A stretch of DNA of 32,656 nucleotides from Pseudomonas syringae (lineage in GTDB: Bacteria > Pseudomonadota > Gammaproteobacteria > Pseudomonadales > Pseudomonadaceae), in the NCBI RefSeq assembly GCF_021606685.1, contig NZ_WKCB01000065.1, positions 1 to 32,656 of the forward strand, in the 5' to 3' direction. The notes under the pieces are model-generated. The model made no database searches and had not been told where the DNA came from. It saw only the letters and a list, made by a program, of their open reading frames with translations. A program made the translations under genes and the position numbers. Positions within the stretch are counted from its first letter, which is position 1. Each line of letters opens with the position of its first letter. Of the stretch, positions 7,191-14,525 are shown piece after piece.

Positions 7191-8270
7191 ATGGACAAGC
7201 ACACCGACATGCAAGCCGTCGTTTGCCACGGCCCCAAAGACTATCGCCTGGAACGCATCGGCAAACCCCAGGCCCGTCCCAATGAACTGGTGATCCGCAT
7301 CGCCGCCTGTGGCATCTGCGCCAGTGACTGTAAGTGCCACTCGGGCGCGGCGATGTTCTGGGGCGGCGACAACCCGTGGGTCAAGGCGCCGGTAGTGCCG
7401 GGGCACGAGTTTTTCGGTTATGTGGTGGAAGCGGGCGAGGGCGCCGAAGAGCACTTCGACGTCGCGGTAGGCGACAAGGTGATCGCCGAGCAGATCGTGC
7501 CCTGCAGCAAGTGCCGCTTCTGCAAATCCGGCAAATACTGGATGTGCGAAGTGCACAACATCTTCGGCTTCCAGCGCGAAGTGGCCGAAGGCGGCATGGC
7601 CCAGTACATGCGCATCCCCAAGACCGCCATCGTGCACAAGATTCCCGAGTCGGTGTCGCTGGAGGACTCGGCGCTGGTGGAGCCGATGGCGTGCTCGATC
7701 CACACCGTCAACCGTGGCGATATCCAGCTCGACGACGTGGTGGTGATCGCTGGCGCCGGCACCCTCGGCCTGTGCATGGTCCAGGTCGCCGCGTTGAAAA
7801 CGCCCAAGAAACTGGTGGTGATCGACATGGTCGACGAACGCCTGGAGCTGGCGAAGAAATTCGGCGCCGATGTGGTGATCAACCCCTCGCGCGATAACGC
7901 CCGCGCAATCATCAACGGCCTCACCGACAACTATGGCTGCGACGTCTACATCGAAACCACCGGCGTACCGGCGGGCGTGACCCAGGGCCTGGACCTGATC
8001 CGCAAGCTCGGGCGTTTTGTCGAGTTCAGCGTGTTTGGTGCCGAGACCAGTGTCGACTGGTCGATCATCGGCGACCGCAAGGAGCTGGACGTTCGCGGTG
8101 CGCACCTCGGCCCGTATTGCTATCCGATCGCCATCGACCTGTTCGAGCGCGGGCTGGTGACCTCCAAAGGCATCGTCACCCATGACTTCCCGCTGGATAA
8201 CTTTGCCCAGGCGTTTGAGTTGGCCAACTCGACCAAGTCGATCAAGGTGCTGTTGAAGCCGGTGGTTTGA
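7191..8270 (+). CDS. Zn-dependent alcohol dehydrogenase, polyol type (erythritol/threitol/xylitol dehydrogenase-like)
   Basis: 359 residues of the medium-chain dehydrogenase family. Visible features: catalytic-zinc residues Cys43 (GICASD) and the GHE motif at 71-73 with Glu164 (VEP); structural zinc cysteines 105, 108, 111 and 119; nucleotide-binding GAGTLG at 188-193 followed by an acidic residue in VVIDMVD, which favours NAD+. The MQAVVCHGPKDYRLE start, the long insert GAAMFWGGDNPW and the ending WSIIGDRKELDVRGAHLGPY recall the erythritol/L-threitol dehydrogenase of Mycobacterium, as I remember it. Expected reaction: oxidation of a polyol hydroxyl to a ketose. Next to a polyol importer and an FGGY kinase it is probably the first catabolic enzyme. 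Exact substrate uncertain. Confidence 0.87.
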   Translation: MDKHTDMQAVVCHGPKDYRLERIGKPQARPNELVIRIAACGICASDCKCHSGAAMFWGGDNPWVKAPVVPGHEFFGYVVEAGEGAEEHFDVAVGDKVIAEQIVPCSKCRFCKSGKYWMCEVHNIFGFQREVAEGGMAQYMRIPKTAIVHKIPESVSLEDSALVEPMACSIHTVNRGDIQLDDVVVIAGAGTLGLCMVQVAALKTPKKLVVIDMVDERLELAKKFGADVVINPSRDNARAIINGLTDNYGCDVYIETTGVPAGVTQGLDLIRKLGRFVEFSVFGAETSVDWSIIGDRKELDVRGAHLGPYCYPIAIDLFERGLVTSKGIVTHDFPLDNFAQAFELANSTKSIKVLLKPVV

Positions 8271-8273
8271 TCT

Positions 8274-9806
8274 ATGGAATACGTAATGGGGGTCGATATA
8301 GGAACCCAGAGCACCAAGGCGCTGCTGGTGGATGGTCAAGGCACGATCATCGCCCAGCACAGCCAGGGGTACCGCGTGGATACCCCGAAAGTGCGCTGGG
8401 CCGAACAATGGCCGCAGGTCTGGCTGGATGCCGTCGAGACCTGCGTGGCGCAGTGCATGGCCAAGGCCGGCGTGGCGGCGGAGCAGGTCAAGGCGCTGTG
8501 CATCAGCAGCCTGTACGGCGGCTCGGGGATTGCAGTGGATGCGCAGATGACGCCGCTGCACCCGTGCCTGATCTGGATGGACCGCCGCGCCGGCGAGCAG
8601 GTGGCGTGGGTGCGTGAGCATGTAGACCTGGAGCGCCTGTTTGCGGTCACCGGCAACTCGGTGGACAGCTACTACGGCTTCACCAAAATGCTCTGGCTCA
8701 AGCAGCACCAGCCGCAGGTGTGGGCCAACACTCGCTACCTGCTGCCACCCAACAGCTATATCAACTGGTGCCTCACCGCGGAGTTGGCGGTGGACCATAG
8801 CAGCGCTGGCAATATCGGCGGTGTCTACGATGTGGCGCAGCGCGGCTGGTCTGCCGAGATGCTTGATGCGTTGGGCATACCACTGGCGATGATGCCCGAA
8901 CGCCTGGTGCATTCCGGTGAGGTGGTGGGCGGCCTGCTCGAGAACTGGGCCACACGTTTGGGCCTGCAGGCGGGCACGCCGATCCTGGCGGGTGGCGTGG
9001 ATGCGGCCATGGCGACCCTGGCAGCGGGTGTCACGCAGCCCGGTAACCATGTGGCGATGATCGGCACCAGCATGTGCTGGGGCTACTTGAACCAGCAGGT
9101 GGATGCGCGTCACGGGCTGGTGAGTTTCCCTCATGTCTACAACGGTCACCGCGACCTCTACATCTTCGGCGGCGCGATTACCGCCGGGGCGTCGGTGAGC
9201 TGGTTTCGCGAGCAGTTCTGCCAGGCCGAAGAGCAACAGGCCCAGGCCAGCGGCCAGGACAGCCTGGCGCTGCTGGAACAGTGCGCCCGACAGATCCCGG
9301 CGGGCAGCGAAGGCTTGCTGTTTTTGCCGTACCTGATGGGCGAACGCAGCCCGGTATGGGACGACCGCGCCAGTGGCAGTTTTGTCGGGTTGAACCTCTA
9401 CCACAGCCGCATCCATCTGTACCGCGCGGTGCTGGAAGGGGTGAGTTTTGCCCTGCGCCACAACATCGAGGCGGGCACCCGTGGCGCGCATTCGCTGGAC
9501 CCGCGCTTGATCGTGGTGGGCGGCGCGAGTCATTCGGACCTGTGGATGCAGATCATCGCGGATGTCACGCGGTACCCGGTGTACACCATCGTGCAGGAGG
9601 TGGAAGCCGCATTGGGCGCGGCGTTGCTGGCGGCGCACACGGTGGGGTTGGTCAGTGACGGGGAGATGGACAAGGGCTGGGTGCAGCTGGCCTTGCGGGC
9701 TGAGCCGAATGCGGAAAATGTCGAGGCGTATGAGCGGGCGTTTGCCGAGTACCTGAAGCTGTACCCGGCGCTGAAACCGATCATGCACAACTTGCAAACC
9801 CACTGA
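8274..9806 (+). CDS. FGGY-family carbohydrate kinase (xylulokinase-like)
   Basis: 510 residues, starting 3 nt after the dehydrogenase stop, so translationally linked. The N-terminal ATPase-fold motif VMGVDIGTQSTKALLVD, the mid-protein LIWMDRRAG and the C-terminal GRASH-like ADP motif (VVGGASHSDLWMQIIADV) place it in the FGGY family, with the usual length of about 500. FGGY kinases phosphorylate pentuloses, glycerol, erythritol and related compounds. Beside two polyol/ketose dehydrogenases the likely substrate is a ketose such as xylulose, or a tetrulose. The product would feed the pentose phosphate pathway. A REPIN follows before the last gene of the operon. Confidence 0.87.
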   Translation: MEYVMGVDIGTQSTKALLVDGQGTIIAQHSQGYRVDTPKVRWAEQWPQVWLDAVETCVAQCMAKAGVAAEQVKALCISSLYGGSGIAVDAQMTPLHPCLIWMDRRAGEQVAWVREHVDLERLFAVTGNSVDSYYGFTKMLWLKQHQPQVWANTRYLLPPNSYINWCLTAELAVDHSSAGNIGGVYDVAQRGWSAEMLDALGIPLAMMPERLVHSGEVVGGLLENWATRLGLQAGTPILAGGVDAAMATLAAGVTQPGNHVAMIGTSMCWGYLNQQVDARHGLVSFPHVYNGHRDLYIFGGAITAGASVSWFREQFCQAEEQQAQASGQDSLALLEQCARQIPAGSEGLLFLPYLMGERSPVWDDRASGSFVGLNLYHSRIHLYRAVLEGVSFALRHNIEAGTRGAHSLDPRLIVVGGASHSDLWMQIIADVTRYPVYTIVQEVEAALGAALLAAHTVGLVSDGEMDKGWVQLALRAEPNAENVEAYERAFAEYLKLYPALKPIMHNLQTH

Positions 9807-9824
9807 TTCAGCACCGTCCAAAAA

Positions 9825-9913
9825 TGTGGGAGCGGGCTTGCTCGCGAATGCGCTGTGTCAGTCACTGGATGCATGGCTGAACCACCGCATTCGCGAGCAA
9901 GCCCGCTCCCACA
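9825..9913. repeat. REPIN (inverted REP doublet), perfect arms
   Basis: The 28-nt arm at 9825-9852 (TGTGGGAGCGGGCTTGCTCG and following) is repeated exactly inverted at 9886-9913, with a 33-nt loop. It sits in the 139-bp gap between the kinase and SDR genes, inside the operon, where it could form a strong mRNA hairpin. Its loop resembles that of the copy at 21904-21996. Confidence 0.93.
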
Positions 9914-9945
9914 AGGGATCTTCATTGTTTTTGAGAGTGTCAGCC

Positions 9946-10671
9946 ATGAACTCAGCCTTCAGCTTCACGCACCAGCGCATTCTCGTCACCGGCGCCAGCA
10001 GCGGCATTGGCCGGGAAATCGCGCTGCAATTGATCGCCAGCGGCGCCGAAGTCTTCGCCTTGGGCCGCGACGCGCAGGCCCTGGCCCAACTCGGCTGCCA
10101 TAGCCTGTGCGTGGACGTCGCCGACAGCGCCGCCCTCGATACCGCCCTGCGAGCACTGCCGCCGTTGCACGGCCTGGTCAACTGCGCCGGCATCTCGCGC
10201 CTGGAACCCGCTGCCGCGATCAGCGCCGAAGCGTTCGACCAGGTGATGAACGTCAACGCCCGCGCCGCCGCTCAAGTCGGCAGTCGCGTGGCGGCCAAAA
10301 TGATTGAGGCGAAGATCGCCGGCAGCATCGTCAATGTTTCCAGCCAGGCTTCGCTGGTGGCCCTGGACGATCACCTCGGCTACTGCGCGTCCAAGGCTGC
10401 GCTGGACGCGATCACCCGCGTGCAATGCGCCGAATGGGGTCGTTTTGGCATTCGCGTCAACAGCGTCAACCCCACGGTCACGCTCACACCGATGGCGAGC
10501 ATGGCCTGGTCCGAGCCGGCCAAGCGCGACCCGGCGCTGGCGGCCATTCCGCTGGGGCGTTTTGCAGAAACCGTAGAAGTGGCCTTGCCGGTGCTGTTCC
10601 TGCTGAGCAGCGCCGCCAGCATGATCAGCGGCGTCAGCCTGCCCATCGACGGCGGCTACACCAGCCGCTAG
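9946..10671 (+). CDS. Short-chain dehydrogenase, L-xylulose/dicarbonyl reductase-like
   Basis: 241 residues from ATG 9946; the frame is open upstream but that part is REPIN sequence. Rossmann motif TGASSGIG (15-22), NCAG (79-82), catalytic Ser133, Tyr146 and Lys150 (YCASK). Several stretches parallel mammalian dicarbonyl/L-xylulose reductase (DCXR), notably NVSSQ, RVNSVNPTVTLTPMASMAWS and IPLGRFAE...FLLSS with a GVSLPIDGG end. DCXR-type enzymes interconvert xylitol and L-xylulose, so this enzyme supports a pentitol substrate for the cluster. Its TAG overlaps the stop codon of the convergent LacI gene by 3-4 nt. Whether it acts in the oxidative or reductive direction in the cell is not visible. 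Confidence 0.83.
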   Translation: MNSAFSFTHQRILVTGASSGIGREIALQLIASGAEVFALGRDAQALAQLGCHSLCVDVADSAALDTALRALPPLHGLVNCAGISRLEPAAAISAEAFDQVMNVNARAAAQVGSRVAAKMIEAKIAGSIVNVSSQASLVALDDHLGYCASKAALDAITRVQCAEWGRFGIRVNSVNPTVTLTPMASMAWSEPAKRDPALAAIPLGRFAETVEVALPVLFLLSSAASMISGVSLPIDGGYTSR

Positions 10672-11672
10672 CCGTTTTCCAGCTGGCCGGCGATCACCAC
10701 CTTGTCCCGTGGTTTGTACGGGTCTTCGAGGTGGTCGAGCAGCAGGCGGACCGCGCTGCTGCCGGCCAGTGATGCATCGTGGGCCACACAGGCGATGGGC
10801 ACGCCGAAGATATCCGCGAAGGGCAGGCGGTCGATGCCGCAGATGGTCAGGCTGTCGTGGGGGATGTTGTGCATGCGCAACGCGCGCAGGGCACCGAGGG
10901 TGATCAACTGGTTGAAACCCATGATCGCGTCCGGCGCCGCGTGTTCGGCCAGGTAGTCGAGGGTGTGCAGGTAAGAGGGCATCAGTGTGTAGTCGCCGGC
11001 CTGCACTTCGACCTGCACCTGGGGATGTTCGGCGAGCACTTCGCGCAGACCCTTGAGGCGCTCCACTGTGATGCGTGAGTGCTCGGGGCCGGTGAGCACC
11101 AGCAGGCGCTTGAGCGCAGGCGTCTGGCGCAGCAGGTAGTGCGCGGCCTGGATGCCGCTGTGGTAGTTGTCGAGCACCACGCGGCTGAACGGGCTGTCAT
11201 GGAGCGTGCGATCGAGCAGCACCACCGGGGTTTTGCCGTTGCCCAGGCGTTCGAGGTAGTCGGGCTGGTAGCTCGGCTCATCCGAGACCGGCGACAGGAT
11301 GATCCCCGCCACGCGGTAACCCAACAGGGTATCCACGGCTTTGCTTTCCAGCTCTTGCAGCTCGTCGGTGTCCACCAACATGATGGTGTAGCCGTGCTGT
11401 TTGGCCTCGCGGGAAATCGCCTTGATCATTTCGCTGTAGAACGGGTTGTCGACTGACGCGGTGATCACGCCGATGATCAGGCTTTCACTGCGCTTGAGCC
11501 CGCGCGCGAAGGCGTTGGGCACGTAGTCCATCTCCCGCGCCACTTCGAGGATGCGTGCCAGGGTGGCCGGCTTGACCAGGTCGGGTTTGCTCAGTGCGCG
11601 GGACACCGTGATGGTGGTCATGCCGACCCGTTTGGCGATGTCGCTGATGGTGACGGACTTTTTCTTGTTCAT
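10668..11672 (-). CDS. LacI-family transcriptional regulator of the polyol operon
   Basis: 334 residues from the ATG at 11672, giving MNKKKSVTISDIAKRVGM as the start; a GTG 24 nt upstream is less likely. Residues about 5-55 are the LacI helix-turn-helix and hinge (ISDIAKRVGMTTITVSRALS, then YVPNAFARGLK), followed by a periplasmic-binding-like effector domain (IGVITASVDNPFYSEMI, VVLLDRT, DAIMGFNQLITLGALRAL, ICGIDRLPFADIF). It is convergent with the polyol operon, sharing stop-codon bases with the SDR, and is the natural repressor for the palindrome at 3660-3679. The inducer is presumably the polyol or its ketose. It lies 58 nt downstream of the LysR gene on the same strand. Confidence 0.88.
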   Translation of the reverse strand: MNKKKSVTISDIAKRVGMTTITVSRALSKPDLVKPATLARILEVAREMDYVPNAFARGLKRSESLIIGVITASVDNPFYSEMIKAISREAKQHGYTIMLVDTDELQELESKAVDTLLGYRVAGIILSPVSDEPSYQPDYLERLGNGKTPVVLLDRTLHDSPFSRVVLDNYHSGIQAAHYLLRQTPALKRLLVLTGPEHSRITVERLKGLREVLAEHPQVQVEVQAGDYTLMPSYLHTLDYLAEHAAPDAIMGFNQLITLGALRALRMHNIPHDSLTICGIDRLPFADIFGVPIACVAHDASLAGSSAVRLLLDHLEDPYKPRDKVVIAGQLENG

Positions 11673-11730
11673 CGGTAAGGCTGCGAAAGGAAACACCCGC
11701 AGGCTAGCATGCGCGCAGGCGTAGAGTGAT

Positions 11731-12594
11731 TCAAATCAACGGGTCCCAGCGCTGCGACCAGTCACTTTCGACCTTGACCACTTCACGCAGCAACGCCAAC
11801 GCCTGCTGCAGCACCGCCGAATCTCGTGCTCGCGAGTACACCAGGTAGGTGGGGTAGCTGAACTCCGGCGCCTTGGCCACGCGCTGCATCACGCCGCTGT
11901 CCAGGTAACTCTGCACCACGCGGGTACGGAAATAGCCGGCGCCGCCGTTCTCCAGGATGTACTGCAGCGCCAGCGGCCCGAGGTTGAAGCTCAACGCGGC
12001 GCGGGCACGGTCGGGCAGGGCGGCGTCATGTTGCTGGCGAAAGCCTGGGCCCCAGTCGATGTAGACGTAGGGGCTTGGCGTGCTCGCCAACTGCACCAGG
12101 ATCAGTTTCTCTTCCAGCACCTGCTCCACCTGCAGGCCCGGCCAGTACTGCGGTTGGAACACCAGCGCGGCGTCGAGGACGCCGAGTTCCAGCTGGCGCA
12201 GCAGGTATTCGCCTTCGCGGATTTCGGTGCGCAAGGCATGCCCCGGGATGTGTTTACGCAGGGCCTGGGCCCAGCCGAGCATCAGCGGGTTGCACAGGCT
12301 CACTTCGCCGCCGATGTGCAGCACGTTGCGGTATCCGTCTGGCAAAGGCAGGTCACGCTTGGCGGCTTCCCAGGTTTGCAGCAACTGGTTGGCATGCACC
12401 ACAAAGGCTTCGCCGTCGGCGGTCAGGCGTGCGCCGGCGCGGTTGCGGATGAACAGCGTAGTGCCGAGTTGGCTTTCGAGATTTTTTACCCGTGCGGTGA
12501 TGGCGGTCTGGGTGACGTGCAGTTTCTCGGCCGCTGCGGCCAGGCTGCCGCAGCGGGTGATTTCGAGGAAGGTGCGGGCCAGTTCGATGTCCAT
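11731..12594 (-). CDS. LysR-family transcriptional regulator
   Basis: 287 residues if started at the ATG at 12594 (MDIELARTFLEI, with GGA 8 nt upstream); in-frame ATGs at 12600 and 12624 would add 2 or 10 residues. The N-terminal winged helix-turn-helix (SLAAAAEKLHVTQTAITARV, then LESQLGTTLFIRN) is classical LysR. The remaining ~200 residues form the effector domain (IGGEVSLCNPLMLGWAQAL, LELGVLDAALVFQPQ). It is divergent from the serralysin gene across about 330 bp and could control it or itself, but nothing in the sequence ties it to a target. Effector unknown. Confidence 0.85.
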   Translation of the reverse strand: MDIELARTFLEITRCGSLAAAAEKLHVTQTAITARVKNLESQLGTTLFIRNRAGARLTADGEAFVVHANQLLQTWEAAKRDLPLPDGYRNVLHIGGEVSLCNPLMLGWAQALRKHIPGHALRTEIREGEYLLRQLELGVLDAALVFQPQYWPGLQVEQVLEEKLILVQLASTPSPYVYIDWGPGFRQQHDAALPDRARAALSFNLGPLALQYILENGGAGYFRTRVVQSYLDSGVMQRVAKAPEFSYPTYLVYSRARDSAVLQQALALLREVVKVESDWSQRWDPLI

Positions 12595-12927
12595 GGGCAT
12601 TCCGGGGGTGAAAGTCGGCGTCATTGTAAGGCGCCTGACAGTTAAGTGTGAGGGTATGCGCCTATCACTCGGTTATCGGGAAGGCCTTTCCCTTACACCG
12701 CTCGGATGTTTCCAAGTGTGATTAGAAAAGCGATGGCGATTTTTCAAGTGATTGAATTTTATGGATATTGGTTAATTTCGTTGCGTGAGTGACAGTGTGT
12801 TTCGCCGAAAATTCCTACTTTTGAAAGTAGTCCCCGGTGATAGCTTTTTGAGCATCCGACGATCGCCAGCAGTCAGGCGCGGTGAGAGGAGAGATGTCAT
12901 TTTCGCATTACTACGAGGGAATCGACG
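12595..12927. other. Intergenic region between LysR and serralysin genes
   Basis: About 333 bp, AT-richer than its surroundings. It holds the alternative LysR starts, an imperfect inverted repeat GGGAAGG/CCTTTCCC at about 12678-12692, an AT-rich stretch at 12720-12780, the 16-bp palindrome at 12815-12830, and the serralysin ribosome site GAGGGA at 12915-12920. I could not pick a convincing sigma-70 promoter by eye. Confidence 0.5.
12815..12830. promoter_or_regulatory. 16-bp palindrome upstream of the serralysin gene
   Basis: CTACTTT (12815-12821), TG, AAAGTAG (12824-12830): perfect 7-bp arms with a 2-bp centre, about 100 bp before the protease start. It has the size of a dimeric regulator's site. 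It is not a standard LysR T-N11-A box. The binder is unknown. Confidence 0.45.
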
Positions 12928-14394
12928 ATGTCCACCATCCAGACAAATCATGCTGTTTCCAACCCTTTTCTCCCCACAATCAACCGTGAGGTGGAGGGGC
13001 AACGTGAAATCAATGGCAAACCTTCATACACCGTACAACAGGCCGCCGATGTGCTGACACGCACAGGCAATCGTTGGCTGGATATCAATGAGGACGGCTG
13101 GACGGATGTGTCCTATCGCATGCATGAAAAAGCCGGAGTGATTTTCAACGCTCATGGTAATCAGGGGTTCAGCAAACTTGATGCGACCCAACAGGAGGCC
13201 GCCGCAACGGCGTTGGCTCGCTGGTCGGATGTGGCCAAGCTGCGTTTCACGCAAGCGCCCCCCGGCGGTGTAGAGGAAGGCAATATCGGCTTCAGTAACT
13301 TTACGCTGTCTCAAGGCTCACCCGATCAGGATGGTTTTGCGACCAGAATTCCTCCGGCAAGCACTCAGCGCGCAGTAGCAGCGAACCCCAAGGCGCCGAA
13401 AGAGTGGATGACGTCAGAGATTTATCTCGATTCAACCACGGATCGCGTCACGACCCCCAGCGCAACCAATGAAGGGTCAGCGCATTATTTGCATGAAACA
13501 GGTCATGCATTGGGGTTGTCGCACCCCCATGAAGACCACCCGGACGGCTCAAGCTACGAAACGGCGACCTATGCACAGGATTCGATTGGGCATAGCGTCA
13601 TGAGTTATTGGGGTGAGCACCACACCGGTCAGAACTTCACAAAGAACGGTGTCAGGCATACCCCGTCAGGCCCCATGGTGGATGACATTGCCGCTATCCA
13701 AAAGCTCTATGGCGCCAACAAGGATACCCGCGCGACGGATACAACCTATGGCTTCAACGCCACTGCCGACCGCACGGACTATCGACTGCAAAGCGCCAGC
13801 GATGCACCGGTATTTACCGTGTGGGACGGTGGGGGCATCGATACGCTGGATTTCTCCGGGTTTGCAGATGACCAACTGATCAATCTCAATGCCGCACAAC
13901 CGTCGAATGTCGGCGGGATGGTCGGCAACGTGTTTATCGCCAAGGGCGTCTCCATCGAGAATGCCAAAGGCGGGACGGGCAATGACGTGTTTATCCCGAA
14001 CCGTGCACAGAACGTGATGACCGGCAACGGTGGCAACAACGTCTACAAGTATCAAAGTTTCAAACATTCAACCCCGGAAAAACCGGATCGGATCACTGAT
14101 TTCGTGTCAGGCAAGGACAAGGTCGATGTGTCCGACATACATCGCAAGGGGCTGTTGGACAGCAAGACAGAGGGGGGGCATGAGAAGTCGCAGAAAGTCC
14201 AAAGACCGGTCGAGCTGGTCACCGCGTTCACTGGGCGGCGTAACGAAGCCGTCCTCAGTTATGACCCGGCGAGCAAACAGGCGCGGTTGGAGATTGATGT
14301 GAAAGGCAACAGCACCCCCGGCTTTATATTGCTGATCGATAGCGATACGCCGCTCAAACCCACTGACATCGTGGTATCCCGTGCGCTTGGCTGA
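12928..14394 (+). CDS. Serralysin-type (M10B) zinc metalloprotease with RTX C-terminus
   Basis: 488 residues; ATG 12928 has GAGGGA 7 nt upstream. No signal peptide, as expected for type I secretion. The zinc site HETGHALGLSHP (189-200; His189, His193, His199, catalytic Glu190) and the Met-turn SVMSYW (223-228, with Tyr227) identify a serralysin. The C-terminal part has RTX-like calcium repeats around residues 348-372 (GGTGNDVFI, TGNGGNN), fewer and more degenerate than usual, then a serralysin C-terminal domain ending TDIVVSRALG, resembling the type I export signal. Role: extracellular protein degradation. Neither an aprD/E/F-type exporter nor an Inh inhibitor gene is adjacent. GC is visibly lower (about 52-57% in lines I counted) than in flanking operons, a possible sign of transfer. 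Confidence 0.9.
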   Translation: MSTIQTNHAVSNPFLPTINREVEGQREINGKPSYTVQQAADVLTRTGNRWLDINEDGWTDVSYRMHEKAGVIFNAHGNQGFSKLDATQQEAAATALARWSDVAKLRFTQAPPGGVEEGNIGFSNFTLSQGSPDQDGFATRIPPASTQRAVAANPKAPKEWMTSEIYLDSTTDRVTTPSATNEGSAHYLHETGHALGLSHPHEDHPDGSSYETATYAQDSIGHSVMSYWGEHHTGQNFTKNGVRHTPSGPMVDDIAAIQKLYGANKDTRATDTTYGFNATADRTDYRLQSASDAPVFTVWDGGGIDTLDFSGFADDQLINLNAAQPSNVGGMVGNVFIAKGVSIENAKGGTGNDVFIPNRAQNVMTGNGGNNVYKYQSFKHSTPEKPDRITDFVSGKDKVDVSDIHRKGLLDSKTEGGHEKSQKVQRPVELVTAFTGRRNEAVLSYDPASKQARLEIDVKGNSTPGFILLIDSDTPLKPTDIVVSRALG

Positions 14395-14424
14395 AAACGC
14401 CCGGCCGTGACAGCGCGTTCAAAT

Positions 14425-14460
14425 GATCAGGCGGCGCCGGGGCCGCCTGATCGTTGCTTT
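14425..14460. terminator. Terminator hairpin between convergent serralysin and amidase genes
   Basis: GATCAGGCGGC (14425-14435) pairs exactly with GCCGCCTGATC (14442-14452) across a 6-nt loop, followed on the plus strand by GTTGCTTT. The T run is poor in both directions, but the stable stem sits midway between two converging genes and probably ends both transcripts. Confidence 0.7.
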
Positions 14461-14525
14461 ACAGCCGGCATCACCCGCGGGTTTTCAACCTCCGCCAATG
14501 CAGGGCTCGCGTCTTCAAGCACGCC

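Noticed and set aside
7146..9821. A very long open frame (about 890 codons) on the minus strand opposite the dehydrogenase and kinase
   Set aside because: It is antisense to two well-supported genes, rich in His/Arg/Asp as expected from reversed high-GC codons, and shows no domain; such frames are common at this GC content.
11731..14394. LysR regulator as the defined activator of the serralysin gene
   Set aside because: Divergent layout is suggestive, but no convincing LysR box was found and the 16-bp palindrome does not follow the LysR pattern.
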